Origin: Planctomycetota bacterium | Lineage (GTDB): Bacteria; Planctomycetota; Phycisphaerae; Phycisphaerales; Phycisphaeraceae | Assembly: GCA_021413865.1 (NCBI GenBank) | Contig: JAIOPN010000006.1 | Span: forward strand, 123,187-187,186 | Direction: 5' to 3' | DNA length: 64,000 nucleotides | Part shown: piece by piece, positions 7,755 to 15,589 of the stretch | How positions within the stretch are numbered: position 1 is the stretch's first letter | Layout: every line of letters starts with the position of its first letter | Notes under the pieces: model-generated | Seen by the model: only the letters and a program-made list of their open reading frames with translations | What the model was told of the DNA's origin: nothing | Databases searched by the model: none | Position numbers and translations under genes: made by a program

Positions 7755-9884
7755 TCAGACCAGGTGCAGGCCCACGAGCGCAAGGTCGATCGCCTTGATG
7801 CCGATGAACGGCACGATCAGCCCGCCCAGGCCGTAGATCAGCACGTTGCTCCGCAGGAGCTGCGCCGCCCCCACGGGCCGGTATTTCACGCCCCTCAGCG
7901 CCAGCGGGATCAGGAAGATGATGACCACCGCGTTGAAGATCACCGACGACAGGATCGCGCTGGCGGGCGAGTGCAGGTCCATCACGTTCAGCTTGTTCAG
8001 CACCGGGTAGGTCGTCGCGAAGGCGGCGGGGATGATCGCGAAATATTTGGCGACGTCGTTGCTGATGCTGAAGGTCGTCAGCGCCCCTCGCGTCATGAGC
8101 AACTGCTTGCCGGTCTCCACAATCTCGATGAGCTTGGTCGGGTTGCTGTCGAGGTCCACCATGTTGCCGGCCTCCTTGGCGGCCTGCGTGCCCGTGTTCA
8201 TCGCCACCGCCACGTCCGCCTGCGCCAGCGCCGGCGCGTCGTTCGTGCCGTCGCCGGTCATCGCGACCAGCCGCCCGCCCGCCTGGTATTCACGGATGAG
8301 CTTGAGCTTCGCCTCCGGCGTCGCCTGGGCGAGGAAGTCGTCCACGCCCGCCTCCGCCGCGATCGCCGCCGCCGTCAGCGGGTTGTCGCCCGTGATCATC
8401 ACGGTCTTGATCCCCATGCGGCGCAGCTCGACGAACCGCTCCTTGATCCCGCCCTTGACGATGTCCTTGAGCTGCACCACGCCCATGACCCGCGCGCCGT
8501 CCGCGACCACCAGCGGCGTGCCGCCCTGTTTGGAGATTGCTTCGACATTGGCTCGGACCGATCCGTCGAAGCCCCCGCCCAGGCTGGTGACGAAGGCCTC
8601 GATCGCGTCGGCCGCGCCCTTGCGCACCTCACGGTGGTCCATGTTGACGCCGCTCATACGGGTCTGGGCCGTGAAGGGGACGAAGGTCGCGCCCAGGGCG
8701 TGGATGTCCCGGCCGCGCAGGCCGTACTTCTCCTTCGCCAGCACGACGATGCTCCGCCCCTCGGGCGTCTCGTCGGCGAGCGAGGAGAGCTGCGCGGCGT
8801 CGGCTAGCTCCTCGATCTTCACGCCGTCGGCGGGGAGGAAGGCGGTCGCCTGGCGGTTGCCCAGCGTGATCGTGCCGGTCTTGTCGAGCAGGAGCACGTC
8901 CACGTCGCCCGCCGCCTCGACCGCACGGCCGGACATGGCGATCACGTTCGCCTGGATCATGCGGTCCATCCCCGCGATGCCGATTGCCGAGAGCAGCCCG
9001 CCGATCGTCGTGGGGATCAGGCAAACCAGCAGCGCGACCAGCGCCGTGACCGTGATGGGCACGCCGACCCCCGCCGATTTCACGCTGTAGAGCGAGAAGG
9101 GCAGCAGTGTCGCGCACGCCAGGAGGAAGATGATCGTCAGCGCGGCGAGCAGGATGTTCAGCGCGATCTCGTTGGGGGTCTTCTGCCGCTTGGCGCCCTC
9201 GACCATGGCGATCATGCGGTCCAGGAAGCTCTCGCCGGGGTCGGCGGTGATGCGGATGATGAGCCAGTCGGAGAGGACGCGCGTCCCGCCCGTGACGGCC
9301 GAGCGGTCGCCGCCGGACTCGCGCACGACCGGCGCGCTCTCGCCCGTGATCGCGCTCTCGTCCACCGAGGCGATGCCCTCGACCACCTCGCCGTCGCCGG
9401 GGATCAACTCGCCCGTCTCGACGACCACGGTGTCGTGCTTGCGAAGCTGCGAGGCGAAGACCGATTCGATCGTCGAGAGCGCCGGCTTGGATTTGTCTTT
9501 CTTGGCGGCGCGCTGCTGCAAGGCGTCGTGGAACATCCGCTTGGCGTGGACGTCCTTGCGGGTCTTGCGCAGGTTGTCCGCCTGGGCCTTGCCCCGGCCC
9601 TCGGCGATCGCCTCGGCGAAGTTGGCGAACAGCACCGTGAACCAGAGCCAGAGCGAGATCGCCAGCACGAACCAGGGCGAGCCCATCTCCGTCCCCGCCG
9701 CCTCGCCCCGTCCCATCAGCGCCGCGACGAACAGCCCCAGCGTGAAGATGCTGCCGATGAACACGACGAACATCACCGGGTTCTTCACCTGCAGGCGCGG
9801 GTCGAGCTTGCGGAACGAATCGACGACCGCGCGTTGGACGATCGGGCCGTTGAAAAGCGGGCTTTTGTTCTGTTTTGTGCTCAT
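7755..9884 (-). CDS. kdpB: KdpB, P-type ATPase catalytic subunit
   Basis: 709 residues from ATG 9884. It has the P-type ATPase signatures: ITGESAPV in the actuator domain, [10 protein letters not shown] with the phosphorylated Asp (about residue 333), [20 protein letters not shown] and [20 protein letters not shown]. The inhibitory serine of the TGES loop known from E. coli KdpB is present. It hydrolyses ATP to drive potassium import through KdpA. The frame is open upstream to 9935, but that part runs through a hairpin and is not protein-like, so MSTKQNK is taken as the start. A 47-bp gap holding a perfect 15-bp inverted repeat separates it from kdpA. Confidence 0.96.
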   Translation of the reverse strand: MSTKQNKSPLFNGPIVQRAVVDSFRKLDPRLQVKNPVMFVVFIGSIFTLGLFVAALMGRGEAAGTEMGSPWFVLAISLWLWFTVLFANFAEAIAEGRGKAQADNLRKTRKDVHAKRMFHDALQQRAAKKDKSKPALSTIESVFASQLRKHDTVVVETGELIPGDGEVVEGIASVDESAITGESAPVVRESGGDRSAVTGGTRVLSDWLIIRITADPGESFLDRMIAMVEGAKRQKTPNEIALNILLAALTIIFLLACATLLPFSLYSVKSAGVGVPITVTALVALLVCLIPTTIGGLLSAIGIAGMDRMIQANVIAMSGRAVEAAGDVDVLLLDKTGTITLGNRQATAFLPADGVKIEELADAAQLSSLADETPEGRSIVVLAKEKYGLRGRDIHALGATFVPFTAQTRMSGVNMDHREVRKGAADAIEAFVTSLGGGFDGSVRANVEAISKQGGTPLVVADGARVMGVVQLKDIVKGGIKERFVELRRMGIKTVMITGDNPLTAAAIAAEAGVDDFLAQATPEAKLKLIREYQAGGRLVAMTGDGTNDAPALAQADVAVAMNTGTQAAKEAGNMVDLDSNPTKLIEIVETGKQLLMTRGALTTFSISNDVAKYFAIIPAAFATTYPVLNKLNVMDLHSPASAILSSVIFNAVVIIFLIPLALRGVKYRPVGAAQLLRSNVLIYGLGGLIVPFIGIKAIDLALVGLHLV

Positions 9885-9897
9885 GTCATCGGTTCCC

Positions 9898-9929
9898 TCT
9901 CCCCCTCTCCCCAAGGGGAGAGGGGGAGA
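9898..9929. repeat. Perfect 15-bp inverted repeat between kdpA and kdpB
   Basis: The left arm 9898-9912 (TCTCCCCCTCTCCCC) and right arm 9915-9929 are exact reverse complements with a two-base loop AA. The hairpin fills almost the whole kdpA-kdpB gap on the minus-strand transcript and has no U-tract, so it is not a classical terminator. It could stabilise or partially attenuate the kdp message, or be a dispersed palindromic unit. Confidence 0.7.
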
Positions 9930-9931
9930 CG

Positions 9932-11749
9932 TCATCGCGTCATCATCAGGTGCTCGACGATCGGCCCCAGCGCCAGCGCCGGGATGAACGTCAGCGCCGC
10001 CACGATCAGCACCACGCCGGTCAGCGTCGCGATGAACAGAGGCGTGTGCGTCGGCAGCGTGCCGGCGCCGGTGGGGATGATCTTCTTGGCCGCCAGCGAC
10101 CCCGCGATCGCCAGCGCGGCGATCTTCACCCAGTACCGCCCCATCAGCATCGCGACGCCCAGGGTCAGGTTGTAGAACGGCGTGTTGGCGCTCAGCCCGG
10201 CGAACGCGCTGCCGTTGTTGTTGCCCGCCGAGGAGTAGGCATACAAAATCTCCGAGAAGCCGTGCGGCCCGGGGTTATAGACACTCGACACGCCCTCCGG
10301 CATCACCACCGCGACCGCGGTGCCCACCAGCACCACCGCGCAGGGGATGAGAATCCCCAGCGACGCCATCTTCATCTCATACGCCTCGATCTTCTTTCCG
10401 AGGTATTCCGGCGTCCGTCCCACCATCAGCCCGGCGATGAACACCGTCACGATCGCAAACAGCAGCATGCCGTAGAGCCCCGAGCCCACGCCGCCGAAGA
10501 TCACCTCGCCCAGTTGCATGAGCAGCATCGGTACCATTCCGCCCAGCGGGGTGAAGGAATCGTGCATGGCGTTGACCGAGCCGTTGGAGGCCGCCGTCGT
10601 CGCCGTCGCCCAGAGCGCCGAGTTCACGACGCCGAACCGCACCTCCTTGCCCTCCATGTTCCCGCCGCTCTGCACCGCCTGCGGCCTGGCGTCCGCTGCC
10701 GTCTGATCCACTCCCAGCGCGGCGATCCCGGGGTTTCCCGACTGCTCCGCCCAGACGCACACGCCCAGGAAGCCCACGAAGATCAGCGTCATGACCGCCA
10801 GCACCGCCCAGCCCTGCCGCGTGTCGCCGACCATTTTCCCGAACGTGTAGCAGAGCGCCGCCGGGATCAGCAGGATCGCCAGCACCTCCAGGAAGTTGGA
10901 GAGCGGCGTGGGGTTTTCCAGCGGGTGCGCCGAGTTGGTGTTGAAGAACCCGCCGCCGTTGGTGCCCAGTTGCTTGATGGCGATCTGCGACGCCGTCGGG
11001 CCCACGGCGATCGTCTGCTGCGTCAGCGCGGTTTTCTCCGTGACCGCGTTGCCCTTGTCGTCCTTCACCGCATTGCCGTCTTTGTCCAATTTAGGGGTGT
11101 CGTACGTCGTCGGCTGCACCAGCGTCACCGTCGCGTAAGGCCCGAGCGTCTGCACCACGCCCTGTGACACCAGCACGACCGCGAAGATCAGCGACATGGG
11201 CAGCAGGATGTAGAGCGTCGTGCGGGTCAGGTCGGCCCAGAAGTTGCCGATCGCCGCCGCGTTCCGCCGTGCGAAGCCACGGATCAGCGCCGCCATCACC
11301 GCCATGCCCGCCGCCGCGGAGACGAAGTTCTGCGTCGTGAGCCCGACCATCTGCGTCAGGTAGCTCATCGTGGTCTCGCCGCCGTACCCCTGCCAGTTGG
11401 TGTTCGTGGCGAAGCTCACCGCCGTGTTGAACGAGGAATCAGGCGTGATCGAGGCCATCCTCGCCGGGTTCATCGGGAGCGACGCCTGCAGCCGCTGCAG
11501 ACCGTACACCAGCGCCAGCCCCGCGAAGTTGAAGAGCAGCATCGCCACCGCGTAGGCCTTCCAGCCCATCTCCTGCTCGGGCTTCACCCCGCACAGCCGG
11601 TAGATCGCGCGCTCCACCGGCCCGAGCAGGCGGTCGATCCCCACGCCACGCCCCTCGTACACCCGGGCCATGTACGCGCCCAGCGGTTTGACGCAGAGCA
11701 GCAGCACGCCCATGTACAGGCACAATTGAATGAAACCGTTGGTGGTCAT
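9932..11749 (-). CDS. kdpA: KdpA, potassium-binding/translocating subunit
   Basis: 605 residues, somewhat longer than E. coli KdpA (557). The extra length sits partly in an insertion (about 215-245) rich in Lys/Asp, around [11 protein letters not shown]. The selectivity-filter regions can be read, including [17 protein letters not shown] and [20 protein letters not shown]. About ten membrane segments are present. It forms the potassium channel of the KdpFABC importer. ATG 11749 overlaps the kdpF stop by one base (TAATG). The frame is open further upstream, but that part is not KdpA-like. Confidence 0.96.
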   Translation of the reverse strand: MTTNGFIQLCLYMGVLLLCVKPLGAYMARVYEGRGVGIDRLLGPVERAIYRLCGVKPEQEMGWKAYAVAMLLFNFAGLALVYGLQRLQASLPMNPARMASITPDSSFNTAVSFATNTNWQGYGGETTMSYLTQMVGLTTQNFVSAAAGMAVMAALIRGFARRNAAAIGNFWADLTRTTLYILLPMSLIFAVVLVSQGVVQTLGPYATVTLVQPTTYDTPKLDKDGNAVKDDKGNAVTEKTALTQQTIAVGPTASQIAIKQLGTNGGGFFNTNSAHPLENPTPLSNFLEVLAILLIPAALCYTFGKMVGDTRQGWAVLAVMTLIFVGFLGVCVWAEQSGNPGIAALGVDQTAADARPQAVQSGGNMEGKEVRFGVVNSALWATATTAASNGSVNAMHDSFTPLGGMVPMLLMQLGEVIFGGVGSGLYGMLLFAIVTVFIAGLMVGRTPEYLGKKIEAYEMKMASLGILIPCAVVLVGTAVAVVMPEGVSSVYNPGPHGFSEILYAYSSAGNNNGSAFAGLSANTPFYNLTLGVAMLMGRYWVKIAALAIAGSLAAKKIIPTGAGTLPTHTPLFIATLTGVVLIVAALTFIPALALGPIVEHLMMTR

Positions 11750-11838
11750 TAGAAAATCTCCGGCTTCATCATTGCCACGAACAGATAGACCAGCAGCCCG
11801 CCCGCGACGACCGCACCGATGACATACACCCAATCCAT
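11749..11838 (-). CDS. kdpF: KdpF, small stabilising subunit
   Basis: 29 residues, a single membrane helix: [14 protein letters not shown], a second hydrophobic half, and the typical KdpF end MMKPEIF. GAGGAG lies 7-8 bases before ATG 11838. The stop TAA overlaps the kdpA ATG by one base. KdpF is a lipid-like stabiliser of the KdpABC complex in the inner membrane. It is too short for most ORF callers. Confidence 0.93.
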   Translation of the reverse strand: MDWVYVIGAVVAGGLLVYLFVAMMKPEIF

Positions 11839-11849
11839 GGTTGAACTCC

Positions 11850-11930
11850 TCAAAGTTTCCCGCACAGCCAGACCAGCCCGTACGTCAACACGAAGAAGCC
11901 CGCCGCGATCGAAAGATAAAACGCGTCCAT
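11850..11930 (-). CDS. 26-residue single-helix peptide leading the kdp operon
   Basis: ATG 11930 to TGA 11850 encodes a 26-residue membrane peptide. It starts [13 protein letters not shown], has a hydrophobic middle, and ends WLCGKL. GGAG lies seven bases upstream of the start. It ends 11 bp before kdpF and is co-directional with it. Short hydrophobic ORFs of this style (MD-aromatic start, basic end) occur ahead of kdpF in other bacteria, usually unannotated, and their role is not established. The clean ribosome-binding site, position and composition make it a likely real gene. It could be a further assembly or regulatory subunit of the Kdp complex. Confidence 0.7.
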   Translation of the reverse strand: MDAFYLSIAAGFFVLTYGLVWLCGKL

Positions 11931-12007
11931 CGATGAACTCCGGTTCAGTTGTTTCATGTGACGCGGGAAGTATTGCCGCGTCCGAGTCCGGCGTCGATGC
12001 AGAAACC

Positions 12008-12045
12008 GTCAAGAAGGGCGTCCCCCGCGTCAAGGTTCCGTCAAA
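12008..12045 (-). promoter_or_regulatory. Candidate KdpE operator (three GTCAAG-type boxes)
   Basis: On the plus strand GTCAAG occurs at 12008-12013 and 12029-12034 and GTCAAA at 12040-12045, so the starts are 21 and 11 bases apart. The array lies 78-115 bp before the first kdp-operon start codon. The same boxes with identical spacing recur at 13174-13211. Direct repeats about 11 bp apart are what dimers of OmpR/PhoB-family regulators bind. Assignment to KdpE is inference from position. Confidence 0.55.
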
Positions 12046-12113
12046 CCCCGGCGGTTATCTCCCCCATCTCCCTCATTTTGCGGAGGCCTTCTATTACTTA
12101 GCGCACCGGACTA

Positions 12114-13073
12114 CTATTTGCCGTTCCCCTCCAGCTCGCGCGGCCTCACCTCACCGCCGTACGGCCCACCCGCGATCGGCTCTGCCTCGATCGCGCGCCG
12201 CAGCGCGTCCAAAACCTCCTGGCAGAGGGTCACCACCTTGCGCTTCTGGTTCAGCGACACCGCCAGGGAGTGCACGTTGGTATTTTCGCGCGAAAATATC
12301 AAAATCTGCGCTTTGATCTTCCCGAACTCGGTGTAGCCCGCGACCGCCTCCGCCAGGTCCGCCTTGCCGGTAAGGTCGGGGACCGCCGCCAGCCCGTCCA
12401 GCGCGGCCTGCACCTTCGCCTCCTCCGCCTCCATCACCGCCTCCATCGCGTCCATCTTCTGGTCGCTCTCTTCCGCGATGTGCGGCGGGAGCAGCGTCTG
12501 GAGGCGCAGCACCGCCGTCTGCGCCGTGAACGCCAGCGTGGTGATTTTCTTGGTCTCAGGCGCGTTCTCGTTGGCGGCCGCCACGCGCAAGAGCGCCGCT
12601 TTCATCTTCTCGACCGCCTGCGCCGCCGGCCCGAACGCCAGGCCGTACGCCTTGAGATTCGTCCCCTTCACCGCCAGGTTCAGCAGCTCCCCGTCCACCC
12701 GCTGATATTCCGCGAAGTCCTTCGTGAACTGCCCGAGCAGCTCCCGCTCGCCCGGCGTGCCGCTCGTCTTCAGCAGCCCATCGAGTGTTCTAATCTCCCG
12801 CTCCACCCCTGCGGCCGACGCCCGCGCCTGGTCGGCGAAGGCGGTCGCCTCCCGGTCCGTGCCCGCCATGACCGCGCTCTTCTCCGCCTCCGACGCTGCC
12901 GCCAGCCCTAATTGCATGCGCGTCACCGCGTCCGCCCGAGCCGCCCGCGACGCCATCTGCGACGCCGGGTCCCGCCCCTCGCGCGAGTGCGCCACCACCG
13001 CGATGAAGCCGGCGAACAGGGCCGCCCCGATCGCCATCCACATCGCTTCACGGATGCTCGGCCTGAGGGTCAT
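12114..13073 (-). CDS. Membrane-anchored helical protein, 4HB_MCP-like, without output domain
   Basis: 319 residues. One N-terminal membrane helix (about 8-30, MWMAIGAALFAGFIAVVA) is followed by a long, almost wholly helical extracytoplasmic domain rich in Ala, Glu and Lys. The C-terminal part, FSRENTNVHSLAVSLNQKRK, resembles the last helix of four-helix-bundle sensor domains of chemoreceptors. No HAMP, kinase, cyclase or MCP signalling domain follows. It could bind a ligand or partner outside the membrane, perhaps modulating KdpD. GGAG seven bases before ATG 13073 supports the start; the frame is open to 13139. It is co-oriented with the kdp operon, ends about 180 bp before it, and shares its three-box upstream element. 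Confidence 0.6.
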   Translation of the reverse strand: MTLRPSIREAMWMAIGAALFAGFIAVVAHSREGRDPASQMASRAARADAVTRMQLGLAAASEAEKSAVMAGTDREATAFADQARASAAGVEREIRTLDGLLKTSGTPGERELLGQFTKDFAEYQRVDGELLNLAVKGTNLKAYGLAFGPAAQAVEKMKAALLRVAAANENAPETKKITTLAFTAQTAVLRLQTLLPPHIAEESDQKMDAMEAVMEAEEAKVQAALDGLAAVPDLTGKADLAEAVAGYTEFGKIKAQILIFSRENTNVHSLAVSLNQKRKVVTLCQEVLDALRRAIEAEPIAGGPYGGEVRPRELEGNGK

Positions 13074-13173
13074 GGGTGCTCCAAAATAAAACCACGGTGC
13101 GACATCCCCGCCGCAAGGGGGAAATCGACAGCTAATCATTCCTTTGAGATTCCCAATCGGCTATACGGAAACG

Positions 13174-13211
13174 GTCAAGAATGGGCGTGTCTGTGTCAAG
13201 GATGGGTTAAG
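13174..13211 (-). promoter_or_regulatory. Second copy of the three-box element, upstream of the 4HB-like gene
   Basis: GTCAAG at 13174-13179 and 13195-13200 and GTTAAG at 13206-13211 repeat the 21/11 base spacing of the array before the kdp operon. Flanking bases are also alike (AAAC-G before the first box, GGGCGT after it). It lies 101-138 bp before ATG 13073. Two copies with the same geometry and orientation argue for one regulator controlling both units. Confidence 0.55.
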
Positions 13212-13418
13212 AACACGGAACCTCGGATGCACACGGGCACGAGGTGACGGCGTGCGCGCCCCGTTTGCCGGGCAACCTGGTGTTCCTGAAGAAAAGTCTG
13301 CTTAACACATGAAACTCACACTCTTCTATCCTCGCCCGCACATCCGCGGTCGATAGTTCCGGGGTACCCGTGGCGGCACGCTTTACTTCCCACCTGAAAG
13401 CTCGGGCGGATTACCTGG
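13212..13418. other. Intergenic region with no recognised feature
   Basis: This stretch, together with the operator just before it, forms the 345-bp divergent gap between the 4HB-like gene and the phosphoesterase. I see no ORF with a ribosome-binding site, no strong hairpin and no clear promoter. Confidence 0.4.
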
Positions 13419-14426
13419 ATGAAACTCCGTTACCGCACCGTCTGGATCAGCGACACGCACCTGGGCAGCCGGGGCTCGCGCGCCGGCGAGCTTTCCGCCT
13501 TCCTCAAGCGGGTGCGCTGCGACAAGCTCTACCTGGTCGGCGACATCATTGACATGCAGTCGCTCCGGCAGCGCTGGTTTTGGCCGGTGGAGCACAACGA
13601 CGTCATCCGCCGCCTCCTCAAGATGGCCAAGCGCGGCGTCGAGATCATCTACATCCCCGGCAACCACGACGCCGGGGCGCGGCAGTACCTCTTCTTGAGC
13701 TTTGGCGGACTGCGCCTGTGCCTGCAGGACATCCACGACCTGGCCGACGGCCGACGCCTGCTCGTCACCCACGGGGATCAGTACGACCTCATCGTCACCA
13801 ACTCCCCCTGGCTGGCGCACCTGGGCACGTGGACCTACGACTGGCTCCTGCTCTTCAACCGCCTGTTCAACGGTGCGCGCACGCTGCTCGGGCTGCCGTA
13901 CTACTCGCTCTCGCAGCGCATCAAGATGCGGGTCAAGTCCGCCTGCCAGTTCATGAGCCGCTTCGAGCAGACGCTCGGCGGCGCCGCCAGACACAAGGGC
14001 CTGGCGGGCGTCGTCTGCGGCCACATCCACAAGGCGGAATCCAAGATCGTTCAAGGCGTCTCCTACTACAACTGCGGCGACTGGGTCGAGCGGTGCACCG
14101 CCCTGGTTGAGCACGACGACGGCCGGGTCGAGGTGATCGACGCCACCGCTCTGCTCGCCGATCTCGTCGCCCGGGAGGCCGCGATGGCTCCTGCGAGCGT
14201 TGATGCCGACGCCGTGAGCGATACCTCCGGTGGCGGCGGGGTCGTGACCCAGCCGGTCGGCGTTGTCGCCGAGTCGCTCTCATCCATGCCCGGCTGGCAC
14301 ACCGATCTCGACGGTGCTTCCGAAGACGATCTAGTCGCCGAGATCGACGATGACGATGAGGGCGACGACTCTGGCGACGCTCCACGAAGTCCGCGCCGCT
14401 GCGCCGCGATTGCCGCGGCGCGTTGA
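13419..14426 (+). CDS. Calcineurin-like metallophosphoesterase, UDP-2,3-diacylglucosamine diphosphatase-like
   Basis: 335 residues. All metal-binding motifs are visible: SDTHLG (Asp12, His14), GDIID (Asp42), GNHD (82-84), THGDQYD (His118) and GHIH (202-204). The order and the THGDQYD motif match the LpxH/LpxH2-like family that hydrolyses UDP-2,3-diacylglucosamine in lipid A synthesis, but other phosphodiesters are possible. The catalytic domain ends near residue 250. The last 85 residues are an odd tail: low-complexity, with an acidic run around 310-322 (EIDDDDEGDD) and a basic end. The gene is solitary. No strong ribosome-binding site precedes ATG 13419. Confidence 0.8.
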   Translation: MKLRYRTVWISDTHLGSRGSRAGELSAFLKRVRCDKLYLVGDIIDMQSLRQRWFWPVEHNDVIRRLLKMAKRGVEIIYIPGNHDAGARQYLFLSFGGLRLCLQDIHDLADGRRLLVTHGDQYDLIVTNSPWLAHLGTWTYDWLLLFNRLFNGARTLLGLPYYSLSQRIKMRVKSACQFMSRFEQTLGGAARHKGLAGVVCGHIHKAESKIVQGVSYYNCGDWVERCTALVEHDDGRVEVIDATALLADLVAREAAMAPASVDADAVSDTSGGGGVVTQPVGVVAESLSSMPGWHTDLDGASEDDLVAEIDDDDEGDDSGDAPRSPRRCAAIAAAR

Positions 14427-14567
14427 TGGAGCCGCTCGGCCACGCCACGACACCGGGCACGCCGAGTCGGCGTGAGTTTCGTTCACATATCAATCGCCCA
14501 TGCACCAGCCACGGTTCTCCGCCTCCCCGTGATTCAATTATGATTCACGGCCGTCACGGAGAACCCC

Positions 14568-15503
14568 ATGCCGACCTACCGCTGGACCAAGGTGACCGAG
14601 AACGCCGCGTTCGCGCCGCGCGACGGCGCGGGGGCGCTGACGTTCCGCGACCGCATGTGGCTGTTGGGCGGGTGGAACCCCGGTGACAAGGTCCATTTCC
14701 CCAAGGTGTGCAACAGTGAGGTCTGGTCCTCCACCGACGGCGCGGATTGGAAGCTGGAGCTGAAAGAGGCGCCGTGGGAAGGCCGGCACACCGGCGGGTA
14801 CGTGCTCCACCGCGACCGCATGTGGATGGTCGGCGGGGACCCGATCCAGAAGCACTATCAAGACGATGTCTGGTCCTCCGCCGACGGCCTGAAGTGGGAT
14901 TGCGTGACCGACAAGGTGCCCTGGCACACGCGGGCGTTGCACTACGCCGTCGTCCACCGCGGGAAGATATTCGTGATGGGCGGGCAGACCGTTCCCCCCT
15001 TCGCCCCCGAGCCGGAGGTTTTTTATTCCGACGTCTGGTCGTCGGAGGACGGGCGCGACTGGGAAAAGATCGGCGACAACATGCCCTGGGGCCCGCGCGG
15101 GATGATCGGCGGCACGACCGTCTTCAAGGACCGCATCTGGATCCTCGGCGGTGGGACGTACGACACGCCGACGACGCCCAGCCGTAATTTTTACAACGAC
15201 GTGTGGTCCAGCGCGGACGGCGTGAAGTGGGAGTGCGTCGCTAAATCCACGGCGTGGCATCCGCGGCAGTACCACGACGTGGCGGTCTTCGACGACCGGC
15301 TTTGGGTGCTCGAGGGGTACCACAAAAACGGCGGCAACCGCAAGGACGTCTGGCACTCCGCCGACGGCGTGAACTGGGAAGAAGTCCCCGACACCCCCTG
15401 GCTCCCGCGCCACGCGGCGAGCGTCTTCGTGTACCGGAACGCGCTCTGGATGGTTGCGGGGAACAACATGACGCCCGACGCGTGGAAGCTCACGCGCGTG
15501 TGA
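14568..15503 (+). CDS. Kelch-like beta-propeller protein
   Basis: 311 residues with no signal peptide. At least six repeats follow the pattern DRxWxxGG...DVWSSxDGxxW: RDRMWLLGG/EVWSSTDGADW, RDRMWMVGG/DVWSSADGLKW, GKIFVMGG/DVWSSEDGRDW, KDRIWILGG/DVWSSADGVKW, DDRLWVLEG/DVWHSADGVNW. This spacing gives a six- or seven-bladed propeller, probably a sugar- or protein-binding scaffold. No catalytic residues are suggested. GGAG lies before ATG 14568. The hairpin just downstream mainly serves the opposite strand. Confidence 0.75.
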   Translation: MPTYRWTKVTENAAFAPRDGAGALTFRDRMWLLGGWNPGDKVHFPKVCNSEVWSSTDGADWKLELKEAPWEGRHTGGYVLHRDRMWMVGGDPIQKHYQDDVWSSADGLKWDCVTDKVPWHTRALHYAVVHRGKIFVMGGQTVPPFAPEPEVFYSDVWSSEDGRDWEKIGDNMPWGPRGMIGGTTVFKDRIWILGGGTYDTPTTPSRNFYNDVWSSADGVKWECVAKSTAWHPRQYHDVAVFDDRLWVLEGYHKNGGNRKDVWHSADGVNWEEVPDTPWLPRHAASVFVYRNALWMVAGNNMTPDAWKLTRV

Positions 15504-15523
15504 GCGTTGAAGCGGCGCGCGAC

Positions 15524-15559
15524 AAAAAGAAAAAGCCAGGCATGGCCATGCCTGGGCTT
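15524..15559 (-). terminator. Rho-independent terminator for the PcRGLX-like gene
   Basis: A perfect 20-bp palindrome at 15536-15555 (CCAGGCATGGCCATGCCTGG) is flanked on the plus strand by A-rich 15524-15534. On the minus strand this is a strong GC hairpin followed by a U-rich tract, just after the stop of the gene at 15590-17869. On the plus strand the following TTGCTTCGTTTATT is a weaker U-tract, so it may also stop the kelch-like gene. Confidence 0.75.
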
Positions 15560-15589
15560 GCTTCGTTTATTGACTTGTCGTTACGCGCT

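Noticed and set aside
13435..14180. Possible assignment as bona fide LpxH of lipid A synthesis
   Set aside because: Motifs fit the family, but no other lipid A gene is present in the window and the tail is unusual, so no gene symbol was given.
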